From the NCBI GenBank assembly GCA_000310025.1, contig FN647790.1, positions 341,515-405,514 on the forward strand: a stretch of 64,000 nt of DNA. The letters are read 5' to 3'. This document shows, piece after piece, positions 37,368 to 49,900 of the stretch (the first letter of the stretch is position 1; every line of letters begins with the position of its first letter). A program made the position numbers and the translations under genes. A model generated the notes under the pieces. It saw only the letters and a program-made list of their open reading frames with translations. It was not told where the DNA came from and ran no database searches. This DNA comes from Ectocarpus siliculosus (Eukaryota > Sar > Phaeophyceae > Ectocarpales > Ectocarpaceae).

Positions 37368-40300
37368 GAGACAGAGGGACAATGAGAGACAGACAGACAG
37401 ACAACAGAGAGCGAGAGTGAGAACAAGAGACGGAGAGGCAGAGGAAGAGAAAGAAGCAGATACAGATACCGAGAGATAGAAACATAGACAGGCCGACAGA
37501 CCGACAGACAGACAGACAGACCGGGAGGGAGGAGGAGAGGCCCGCATGTTATGGGGCAGGGGGTCGTCAGCGATCGTCGTACGCACTTTTGGGCGTCGGC
37601 GGCCGCTGCCCGGTGCTGCTTCCGGTAGAAGTGCTCCTCCACGCTCGAGAAGGACAGGCGCCGGTCGACGCAGGTCTTGTCGTGTGCGTAAGGGAGAAGA
37701 GAACATCATTGGGGGCACGTCTTATTGTCATTGTTGTTGTCGAGGTTGTCGACGGTAGTGTTGCTGTTGTGGTTCAGCGTGTCCAGCACAAACGTTGAGC
37801 GAATAGGAGACGATGCGAGCACGCGAAGCAGAGATGTGGACAAGACTGGCCCGCTTGCACAACCAAGACCACCTACTGATAAAGAGCGTACATGAGAAAA
37901 GTTGCGATAAAAGTGTTCAAACTTTCACTGTTCTCGCAACTTTATGCGCCCACAAAAGGCGGTGATATTGTTCCGATATTCAGCAATTTCCGCCATGATG
38001 CAAACAAAGTAGTCGTACACACGTTTGTGAGTTACAAAGGCGCACCTGTGGGGGGATGTTGATCTGGGCTGCAACAGATGCCTTGGTGACCCTCCACATC
38101 ACTACGCAAAAGCGCACGCCGGCAACGAAGGCGTAGGAAACACACGTTATGAAATAACGGGCACAGGCAGCAGCAACAATCGGGGCGTGAGCAGCCAAGC
38201 ACACGATTGTGGGTGTTGAATGAAGTGGGGTAGTAGTGTCGGTAGGCGAGAGACACTCTCGGAGGAAGTTTTGTGAACTTGCGGGGTGATGTTCGGAAGA
38301 GCGTGCAGAAAGGGTGTCCAAAATGTCTGGCGCAGAGGGCGGCGCGCCCAAAAGGGCTGCGAAGAGCCAAACCTACCCAACAAAAGAAAGTACCAAGTAC
38401 ACCCGGCCGCACGGAACCAACAACACCAACAACTCTTTGTCGTCTTCCAGGCCGCTAATAAAAGCTGCGAGGGTGTCTTGATGAGCCTTCCCCCAAGAAC
38501 AGTACCGTCCCGTCGCGTTCTGACTTTCTCGGGTCCAATCTCATCGAATGCACACGCCTCTGCACGCGCATTGAGCCTTGCCAAATCTCGTCGAATATTG
38601 ACGTTTTCATCATTTTCCATGGTGCGCAGGCGACTACCTTCTACTGTACCGAAGACGACACCAGAAACACACACACGCACAAGGTTACGCCTAGCCCACA
38701 CAATACCACACCCGGTGGTAATCTTGATAACGGGTGAACAGAGCCCAAAAAGCAAAAATTCTTTTCACATCAAGTAACAAAGGTGAACGAAAAAGATACC
38801 ACCTCCCACACACACACGAAAACATAGCACGCGGTGCTATTTTGTGTACATTTTCACAAGTGTTGCTACCGGGGGTATTTTTTTTCTTGTATATCAAGGT
38901 ACCGTAAAGGTTGCACAAGACACCGCACCCCCTCGACCGAGTTTGAATGATCGATTACTCGCAGCATAAACAGCGACAGTGCCCAAAATGTTGGCGTTGG
39001 AACCGCTATTTCGTCACACGAGACTTCCGAAAACGGAACAATATTTGGTGTCTACATCTTCTTCATCGTGGGGAGATCGAGCTCGAAAGATCGGTCAAAG
39101 GGGGTGTGTGGTGCCTTGTGCAACCTACTGCTGTAGCTGGCTCGCCCACCTGGCTTGAGCGCGGAGACTAGGCGCTCCATGGCGCCCGGGAGTCGGCGAT
39201 CGATCGGCTCCCGGATGGCCTTCGTCCACACCGCCTTGTCGTCGAGAGGTGACGCCTGACGTTTTCGGGTACGGTTTGCATAGAGTCAAGCGCTGGGGTA
39301 AGGGTCTGTACATAACTCTTGCTCGAGGAAACCGATCCCGTGCGGCATGCATTTTTTCGGGCCTCGTTCTACCGGAGTCGCTCAAGTGCCACTAAAGGCT
39401 AGCGTGGAGAGCAGATGGGATGGATACTGAAGATGGAACAGTCCCATGGCGTATTGCACGCAACAAGTACAAGTACTTTTCAAATGCCAAAAACAATGGC
39501 TCACAAAACTCAACGACGCGTAGGTTTGGACGCACAGCTTTGGCTGATGGTCATCGAAAATTACTGCCCGGGACTCGGGTCATTGTTTCCGCTGTAGGTT
39601 ACCAACTACCATATTTTGAACGTCTTGCAATGAACGTTCATGTGGAGGCCCTCAACAGACCATTCCAAATGTGCGCAAATTAGTTTCTACGTATTCAGGT
39701 ATTCTTGGCCCCTTGGCAAGGCATCGGCGTGCTGTTGGAATCTACGACATCTACGACACCGGTGCGGGACGTGCACCTTGAGGAAGACGAGAAGGCCGTA
39801 CAGGTCGTCGATACTGCCCTTCCCGATCGGGGTCCCCGTGACGCACCACCTGTTGCCGCCGTCGCCGCCAAAAAGATGGAAGAAAAAACACACTCAGGGC
39901 AATACAGGAAGTACCGTAGGATCAGCTTTAGATTCTTACATTTCGACAAAGATGCACCCTCAGGTTCTTAACTGCAATTCTTTTCTTAACGGGAGACGGG
40001 AAGGAGCGATGGATGCCTCTTCCCTGGTAACAACAAGGTGTACCCTCTCGGCTTGCCCGACATGCTAGGTGAGCCGATCCAAACACGCGCGAGAATCGAC
40101 TCAACGGATACAAGACGCTGCTGGGACGTCGATGGTGGTTGATGGACAAAACCTCCCAATTCACAGTTTTGAGTCAATTTTTCCGACCAAATGCCCCCTT
40201 TGCCCCCCTTGAACAAGGCGTCGGTGGTCATCGACAATATAAACTCTTGTATATACTACATTTTCCTGCGTAGAAGTAGGGATGAAACTAGTTCTGGGTA

Positions 40301-43300
40301 TGCTGCAATCATCTTATATATATACTCATAGGATGGCGGTCGTGTCGTGACACATTTCGAAGTTTTAGTATGGAAAAAAATAAATGTGGTTGCTTAAATT
40401 GTTTTTTGGTGTGTCGTGGACACGACCGAAACCTAGAGTATCTTCATGGAATTCCTCCTGCGACCGGACGAAGGGCACTTCAATGCGACGCCACCGGGCC
40501 AAGTGAATCTCTGCTGCTGTAGAGAAGTCTTATTTAGCACAGGCACCCGCAGTCATGAACATGTTTCTTAGTTGTATTGTTTCGGATACATTCGGCCGAT
40601 GCACCCACCCCCGAAACAGAGACAAACAATTGACGCGTCGACATGCTGTAGGCCAAGTGCGACCAAACGCATCGTACGTACGAGGCGTCGGAAACGACTC
40701 TTGAAACTACTTGCCTTCTGCTAGCAGCATATATGCGAGGGGAGCAAGAAGTGCACGTCCGCACGGCAGCACCAGCAGCACCACGTACAGCAGTAGTAGC
40801 TGATTGATGATGGATCAGAGCCTTATTTTGTTCACAACATCAACAAGCAGTCAAACTCGTTCCTCCCGCGTTGCTACACAGCAGAGAGTCCTGCATACAC
40901 CCCCATTTGTAAAGTGGCAATGGTGACCTCCGTGTGATGGTTTAGGCCCCAACCACATTTGTTTATCTAACTACGCCTGCTTCTCTGTTTCCAGCCCTTC
41001 GAATGTGTTTCTACAACAGCATCTGGACAATCATCCACACATTCTACCGCTGTATCCATCTCAGCAAACAATCCCACCACGGCGAGACCGGTTCATACCC
41101 GACAATGAGCAGTGTCCAAAAGAAGAGCATGTGGTACGGGACCGTCGGTGCGGGCCCCACCATCCATGACAAGCGACCTTGCGTCAACCTGTGCCATGGG
41201 TTTGTTGCTGCTGCCGAACTACGCGAACGACTTTGATTCGCCCAAGTCTCCCTTCCAGTTGTCCAGCGGTCCAGCTGTCCATGTATGTTCACAAACAAAT
41301 ATTTCGTTCTTTCGGTGGAAAAATAGTATTCGAAAAAACACCGGCGACATTTGTCGTGTCGTGATACCTTCCTTACTTAAAAGTGTTAGGGAAAAAATGG
41401 TATACAAGTACAAGAGCTCAGGACACGGGTGGCTATGCTTACCATCCCGCCCGTCCTTCGTTTGCTCCGCCGCTCTCCGTGTAAGGTGGACACGAACGTT
41501 AATGAGAAGATGCATATACCAAGTGGGACGCTCCTTCCGGGTTGTGGAAAGATGTGAATATTCGCCGCAGACAGATAGACGTAGATGGAGCTGCATACTC
41601 ACCGAAAATGGATGCGATGATGAGTTTGACGCGCTCCTCACAACAAAAACACCGATGACGGAACGAAGAGTGAACAGAAAGGTATTCGCAGACCCTCAAG
41701 AAAATATTTCTTCGCTCAAAAAAACAAATCTGAAGCACCACCAACAACTTGACAGACAGCATTGACTGGTGATGGGTGAACAAAGCTTTTCACGCATTGA
41801 CGCACCCACAGATTCGTATCAATCTCTGCGTGTCGGAGATAGACTCGAGGATTTTTTTTTTCTTTTGTCTTCACTTCAAATCAGCGCTCACAGCGATAGT
41901 GCCGTTTGCTACAACCCGTGGTCACACAGAAGAGCCCCTCTCTACCCTCCCCTCCTGCGGTACGTTGCCTTCGATATTTAATGCGAGAAGAGTTCAGCGC
42001 ACTCTTCCCTCTGTGTACACACGAACTAGCGCTATCCACTAGGCCAGGAGCGGAAGCGAGAGAAAAACTCACTTTGCAAGAAAAGCTCGCTTACGCCGGG
42101 ATTCGAACCCCTGACCTGACCTCTAGAAGGTTTCGAGGTTACCAACTAGACCACCGGGGCGACCGGCATACAGTTTGGATTGGTGTGGGTGGAAGAAACA
42201 CTACACTCAGCAGTGGCTGACGGGGTGCATGCAGGCTGGATGGAAGACACGCACCCCAAAACGTAAAAAAAACTCTCTACGCAACACAAAGATGTTGGTT
42301 CGGAGCAGAACACTGTTCTGTCCGGTCCAATCAGAGTCGCGAATCGTAGTTTTGATCATATCACAACAACAGCAGACGGGCAGATAGATGCAGGTGCGAA
42401 CAACTCCGTTTTCGGCGATGCGGGCAGCTCGCCGTGCACGGTGCGCCTGAGCCTGCGACGGCGGGGTCTTGCGGAGAGAGGGCATCACCCGGGCTCCGCG
42501 AAGTGGGAGGCCGAACGGGGTCGTCCGGTGGGAGGCTGGCGGGGCCCGTTAAGTTTTCGTCTCGATAGTAGAGCAGGGCTAATTCCCCGCTGCTGCGCTG
42601 TGAGGCGTCGAGCTGGAGCTTGAGTGAATAATAGATGTACCTCTACAATTTGTGGTAGCCAAGCCTAGGTACCCCCCCGGGAGGGCCCAATTACATACGG
42701 TACATATATGTGGTTGGGGCCTACATAAACCACCACACAGAGGTCACCATTGCCACTGTACACGTGTATGCAGGACTCGCTGCTGTGTAGCAACGCGGGA
42801 ACGACTTTGACTGTTGTTTGGTGTGAACGAAAAAAACTCTCATTCATCATCAATCAGCTGCTGTACTTGCTGCTGCTGGTGCTGCCGAGTGGGCGTGCAC
42901 TTCTTGCTTCCCTCGCTTGTATGCTGCTAGCAGAAGACAATTGGTTTCAAGAGTAGCTCCTGACGCTTCGTACATACGATGAGATTGGTCGCTCTTGGTC
43001 TGCAGCAATGTATTCGCATCGCTGTCTAGTGGGGGCATCGACCGAACGTATGTCCGAAACAACACCACGAAGAACACACGACTATCTACGCAACGGACGT
43101 ACAGTAGTGTGGACCCACATCGGTTCCAATACGGATGTCGTCATTGCCTCTATTCGCTCTGCCTATCAAACCGCCGCACCCATCCCACGCATACTGGCTG
43201 CCCCGCCCAATGGGGGGCGGGGGGGCAATCGTTCCACCTAGTACAAGATAACCACATACAGCACCACACGCCCGCACATCCCGTCATAGTTGTACGGAGT

Positions 43301-43895
43301 AGAAGCGAAGATTCACTAATCAGAAAACTGCGGACACCTTTTCGCTCTCTCTCGGGGGTGTTATCAATATCGGGAAATAGTAGCGGGAATGGAAAAGGTA
43401 AAAGTGGAAGCGGTTGTAGCTGTGGTAGTAGCAGTAGTAAGGGTAGTGTAGATAGTTTAGCGGTACTGGCACCACAAAGTGTTGTACCTGTGTGTAGTGG
43501 GTATCTTGAGCGCCATCTTCGCCGTCTCCTGGGTGGTGCTTTCCACCATGTGGGCCTCGTCCACGACCACCCTCCACCACTTGAGGGCCGGGAGAGGGGA
43601 CGGAATAACCCGGTACCTTCTCGCAAACACCAGCCAGGGTGGCCGGTGATGCATTTCGTAAACGATTCATTCAGAACACAGCAACAAGGAGATGTTGGTA
43701 TGCGTTCGGGTGCATGCAAGCGCAGCAGTACATGCAAACGTTTGAGAAAAGACGCAGATCCACACACCCTGCTGGTCTGAACTCCGCATAATCTTCCTCC
43801 GAGACGTAGGGTGCAAAAAGTGACAGGGCTGGGGGGGGAACAACTACACTGGACAGAGCGATCGGAACGGTTGTTTATGTGAAGACACCACATTC

Positions 43896-43926
<31 letters not shown>

Positions 43927-46900
43927 CGGCGACGACGACGACAACAACAACGGCACCTTTTCTTTCGGCGGAGACTCGGACGGCCCACCGCCACCGCCGA
44001 ACCGCCGTCCCCGAGCGCCCCCGCGAACTTGCTCTCGGCGTGGTGAACCTCGGCTCGGAGCACCTCAAAGGTCGTCAAGACCACGTCGTACGACGCCAAA
44101 TTCTTCGGAGAGAGCAGCGCGAACGGGTCGCCGCTGCTGCTGTCGGTATCGCTACCACCACCACTAACGTCAGTGGCACTAGACGCGGCCGTTGCCTCCT
44201 GCCCCGTCCCGCTGGCGGCGGCCTGTGCAACGGGATGCCCCGTCGTCTCCGGCGAAGCTCGACCGGTCCCAGTGTCCGAGGGAGTTCCATCTCCCTCGGC
44301 GGGAGGCGTTTGGTCGTCTCCCGGCACTGGCTGTTGGTCTAGGTCGTCTCGGGGAAGCGTGTCCTGGGGCTGGTCTCGATTGGTTCGGGAACCTTGGTCA
44401 GCTCCGGCGGCAGGGGTGGTACTAGTGTCTCGCCTCTTTCCGCTGACGGTGTTGTTGGCGGCGCTGGTGTTTGTGGCATCGTGGTCGCTGTTGCGGCTGT
44501 CGGTTCCAGTGGTGGTGGTGCTGTTGCTGCTGCGTCGTCGTTTGTTTTTGCGGCGCTTCGAAGAGGCGCGCTTTGCCTTCTCCCCCATGGACAGGATCTC
44601 TCGGACCCCGTTGTACACGGCGACCTGCTCTTCCACCAACAATGCCGAGCGTAGTGGGGTTGGATCGGACAGAAAGTACGCGGACGGACGCGGATTTGCG
44701 ATGAGGAGCAGAAAAAAGATAATACCATGTCATGGTTCATTCGCTGGGGAGGGGTTCGAACGTTAAGAAGAAAAATTCATACTCGTCGGCGGTGCCGGTA
44801 TATATCACACCAGCACACCGAAGAGGGACTGCAGATAGTACCAATAGCGCAGTCGCACTGCCTCTTGCCGCCCCCCTCACCCACCCGCTCACATCGCACA
44901 CGGCTCACGTGATTCGACCCTGCTCCAACTCGTCCACGTACTACGACACCACGTCTGCGAATACCCCCATACCTTGAGCGCCCCAGCCTTCGTCCTTGCT
45001 CGGATCTCACGCTCCCACTGGGACCTAATCTTGTGGGGGCAGATGATCAGGGTAGACCCGCAGCGCTGGGAAGCACGAACCCCACACGAAACCGAGCACG
45101 GGGGCAGCAGAGCGGACGGACAGGACACAGAGAACGCGAGTGAGATGATTCTGTGCGTCTCCGACTCCAAGTTATCTTCCGAAACGTACTAGCACTGCGC
45201 ATGCTTAGGCGGCGGTCACGGCTACAGCTGTGTCTCACCACCTTTCGGGAACCTTTTCCCTTTGACTTTCATGCTTGGCAGATTGATTCGGTTTGTTCCG
45301 CATCACCTACAGGGATTAGCGAGATGCACTCCCCAAAACCCAACGCGTTTCACGGAAAAAAGGAAAACACCGGCCACGGGGAAAAAAAGAAGATAAAACA
45401 CCACGCACATACAGAGGCGAACGTCGGTTGGAAGGGGGTCCGCGATCTAGTTATCAGGAGTTTTTGTAGAAATATGAGCTATATAATCCATATTAAACAT
45501 CGAAGCACCCGCGCGCGTGCACCTTTGGGTCCTTGAGCAGGGCAAGACAGGAGCACACAACGCACGTGAAACCCTTCTCTTCCTCTCCGTCCACCCCGGG
45601 GACGAAGCCGCAGCATCCCCCGTGCAACCACCACCCGCAGGCGTCACACTGGACGAAACACAGGTCCCCCGGGGCCAGCGGCTCGTCGTCCCCCCTCCCG
45701 CACACGCACGCTGACCCTTCGTCGGTGGGGGTAAGGTCGTCCCAGTAGCCTGCCAAAGGAAGGGCCCGGTATAGCAAATTGTTGGACTCCACTCATTTTT
45801 TACACCTCGACTTGACCAATTCCAAACTCTGGTACAACCGTAGGCGGGGCAGCCAGAAAACGCAGAGGTATTGCATGGGCCGGCAGCACGCGGCTCAACC
45901 CGTTCAGCAAGTTGAGCACCCTTCGACTCACCGTTTTTGCTCTTGAGTGGCGCCGGCGAATCATGGATCTTGTCCCGTTGGTCTTTCGTGACCGCCGAGG
46001 TGGTGGAACCAACGGGAGGCAACCGCGTTCCGTGGATCACAGGCGAACGGAATGGATTTCCCAGGATGCATCCCAGCATTTCCACCGTCTTCCCCAGTCC
46101 CATTTCCTGAGACAGGCCGAAAAGGAAAATGCCCAGGACGTGGTGTTACTCAATGAGCAGAAGCGCATGGAGTCCGTGCGATTTGGGTCTGGCAACAAGG
46201 GCGAGGCTCCCGCGAAAAAAAAAAGAATCGCATCGAGACATCCAACAAAGGGGTTTCTGATTTCCATGGAACGCTGGGCTGGGATGTTGAAACTCGTTCC
46301 GCGGATAAATGCACCCGGACAACCGACGGGTAGGCCGGTCAGGAGTCAATTCTGGGACGGAATGGACCCTATACCGTCACGGCTAAAGCCACCAAACAGC
46401 GCGACCTCCTCAGTACTTCTGAAAAGCGACCAAAACACGTGCGGCTTCCCCGGCCCCCAGAACAACGACGACCCAATTCAACAGGTACTCCAAGGAAACA
46501 AAAGGCATGCAACACATGAGACTCTTGACTTAAGCTCATGCGTGAGGCTTGGACGCGACAGCGCCAAAAAACCATCACAGGGCGATCCAAACAATACTAC
46601 TGCTGTCCTCCAACTTGAGGAGGCATCGTCCGCCCACCGGTTGAAGCGGGGTGTACGCGTACGCGTACGCCCCCTGCGCGGGCCGCCTCCGCCGCACCGA
46701 TACTCACATCCGCCAGAACGCCTCCGGAGATCCTGGCAAACGCCACCCACTCTTCCGGCAACTCCCTCACGAGCCTCGCCGACGGTACGTGGAACCACAC
46801 CTGGTCAGGGCCCGCGCGAACAACGCGCGTCTCCCGCTTCGTCGCCGTCCTTCCTCGGCGTCCGTCTTCGTCTCCCGTAAGCGTTGCTTTCACCCCCGAC

Positions 46901-49900
46901 AGGGTGGCGGTGGTGGTGGTGGTTTTCGATTGGGGAGCCTTCGCTGATCCCGCACGTGACGCTTTCTTCCTACTCTTTCTTCTGCCCGCCTGTGGGCGTT
47001 CTGGTTCCCTCCGCAGCTGTCCCTGCATCTCGTGTGTCCCACTCCCATTGCCGTCCCCAGGAGCACGGCCATTCTGTGCCCCACTATGCGGCACCAGAGC
47101 AGCAGCGATAGTAGCAGGCTCACCTAAAACAGCACCACCTCGGTCGTCGTCACTTGTTCTCGGTATTCGGTGGCGGTTCTTGCCTCCTTCTTGCCCGAAA
47201 TTGTCTGCACCATTGGCCATAAGGGCGGCGGCGGGGAGGGAGGGGGGCGGGATGAGCGCCAGTCTGACCCATCCGAGGAGAACAGCGTTTTGCTCGGATG
47301 CCACCGACGCCGCGCGGCGGTCCGCGTTACCACCCGCCTCGAGCAGCCCTACCTCCTGCTCCTCCTGCTCCTCCTCTCTACCTTTTCCCTCTCCCTCGCC
47401 CTCGTCTTCAACACCCACGCCTTCGGCGCTAGCCTGGCTCGGAGGCTTGTTCATAGTTGTCGTCGCTCCCTGTGGGCGTGGTACGCAGCGGTGGGGGGCG
47501 GGGGGGCGCAGCCAGCAGCGGAATCGGTGGTGATTACGAATGTCCTCGGTATCGGTTCTGCATGCGATGGAGACGGAGGGGGGACGGCGGCGTGCCTTGC
47601 GTTTCGTACCATCGCGGTGGCACGCGACACGAAGCCGAAAAAAGGTTGCATGATCGCTTGGCCGTATGCTCTACCTAACCTCTGACCGTATTATCTATCT
47701 AACTCCACTACACGCACAGGGACGCACACCTGTAGAACATCCTCAACCCTAAACTACCCTAAACTGTACTAAAGAATGCAGCCGCCCGCGGCACTCTTCG
47801 GGTAGCAAAACATGTCCTCAGTCACCTTTGCTCCTTGGTATTTCTTCGAGCTTCAGAATCCTGGTGAACTTTTTGCTTAGTGCGGAATAACAGAGCACCC
47901 GTGCGGGACACGCCAGCTCTGGCAAGAACTCCGTGCATGCCATGCCCAGCAAAAAAACGGGAAAACCAATACCAACACCTTCTCAACACCGAGCATCCAA
48001 TGGATGGCGGCCTTCTGGTGGTGTCTCAGGTTGACCACCAGCTCTCGGAGCTCCATGAGCGGGGTCGGAGGGCCTGCGTACATATGCATACCACGTTGGC
48101 GGCGACGTCGAATCACGAAAATCACCGGGGTGGGGGGGGGGGGGAGGGCGAGCACGCGGTAAAGGCGAGAGCATCATTCGATCAACAGGTGCCATGGAGA
48201 GCAAGCGGAGTAAGCGAACAGCGTCAAACAAGCGGTCGGGGGGCAGCCTACAGACAAAATTATGTTCTCCTTTCGGAGAAATGAGGGTAAGGAGACAGAT
48301 TCACTCAAGGCCTCCACGGCCTAAATCCCGCACGGCAGTGATGCGGAAGCACCAACCCGTCGGTGCATTGCACCTGTCTATCTTTGAATGCAATCACCCA
48401 AACAAAGCCTGAGACAACAACGACGTACACGCAAATCAATCAGGCTCAGAACACGTTGTGAGTAGAATAGTCAGTTTTACCTCGTTCTATTGCACTACGA
48501 AGGTCTGGGTCGGTGCCTCTGGCCGCATCCAGGGCGTGTAGGATCTCCGCCGCAGATGGAGGCGACCCTTAAACGGTTCAGGACGGTTTCATCGAGTTTA
48601 AAAACAGAATAAAAAAGGAAACGTAAGGTGAACCCCCGCCGGTTGCTCGAATCAAGAAGTACTTTCTGGGCGGGTGTAAATAGACCCGGCCAGAGATGAG
48701 GAGACGTGGAATCTTGCATTGTTCGGGACGGTATACGTGAGATGAAGAATCAGGTGAGAGCCAAACGAAGAACCCGAGCGTCTCTTAACAGGGCGTAACC
48801 GGAGCCCGCCGGACACGGGGAGGCAATCGCTGGGTGATGCAAAGCGGTGGGAGATAGATGCAAAAGAATATCTTCAGGAAGAAGCAAAAGGCTTTGAGCA
48901 AAGAACACCGACTCATCATCAGTCATCGTTGAATGCCTTCTCAACAAACGGTCCACATCGATCTGGGTGCTGCCGCCGCGCACACCGGCAGCCTTCACCA
49001 TGCTCGGCCTTTTGTCCTCTCCGGAAAGGGAGAGGCAACCTTCTCATTTACACTGCCCGACCACAACAAAGATTATGTAGATACACACATATACGCGCCG
49101 ATGTGAACATGTTGCTGAAAATCGAAAAAAGTCAGTCTGGAAAGACAGAGTGAAAAAAAACGACAACAAGCGAAAAAAAAAAACGCCACAAGATGACCTT
49201 TGAAAAGGCACACCCGCGCACGTACCCGAACTACCACCGTGATGCCCGTCCAGCGCCTTCGGGAAAAACCAACCAATCACGAGCTGCCATTTACTCACGC
49301 TCGTCGGGCGCGGTCTGCGGAACGGGGCGGGACGGGACGGAGGAAACGTGTTCGGATCGAGAGAGGGCGTCAGCTACAGCCGCGCCACGCGAAACATTAC
49401 TGTCTAGCCTGCTTGGTCACACAAAGTTATGGATTCTCGTTAACCTTCTGACGTCGTCGGGCGTGGGTTCGGATCTCGGCCGAGACACGCACGAACTGGG
49501 ATTTTTCTGACAATACGCCAAAGCAATGGTGGCAAGAGATTCATTCTTGCGTACGTAAACCTATTCGACTGTGCGGTCGACGAGGGAGAGGAACGGTCGA
49601 ATTCTCCTCACGACAGTAATGAAGGCAAGCCCAGCAAAAGGAAGGTAAGACTTCCAATAAAAGGCGAGAGGCCTTCCTCCCGCGCATCCCCTTCTGGCAC
49701 GTCCAGAAAACACTCCGAAAGGCACAAAAAACTTCGAACAAATGGGATGGCTCACAGGTACACACGTACAGCTAGCGTCCTCAGCATCGAGATCTTTGAT
49801 CTCCCCCCCCATCACACACACGGGTCCACCGATTTAACGTGGCTAGGCGGAGGATCCCTTGTGCCCATGCCAAAAATTATGCTTGGGCTGGTCCTAGCCT

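Noticed and set aside
37008-37718. 236-codon minus-strand frame rich in Ser, Leu and Cys
   Set aside because: It runs through the GACA array and is in a different frame from the SHPRH exons at 37675-37587 and 37138-36956.
42092-42163. functional tRNA gene
   Set aside because: The A and B boxes are good, but the acceptor stem does not pair and T and anticodon stems have only about three pairs each.
45912-46880. 322-codon open frame on the plus strand
   Set aside because: It is antisense to four well-supported in-phase SHPRH segments (Walker A exon and its neighbours) and has no splice or domain support.
49555-49650. possible plus-strand exon ending AGGAAG|GTAAGA
   Set aside because: The donor is good but there is no acceptor upstream and no partner exon in phase, and it would lie inside a minus-strand SHPRH intron.
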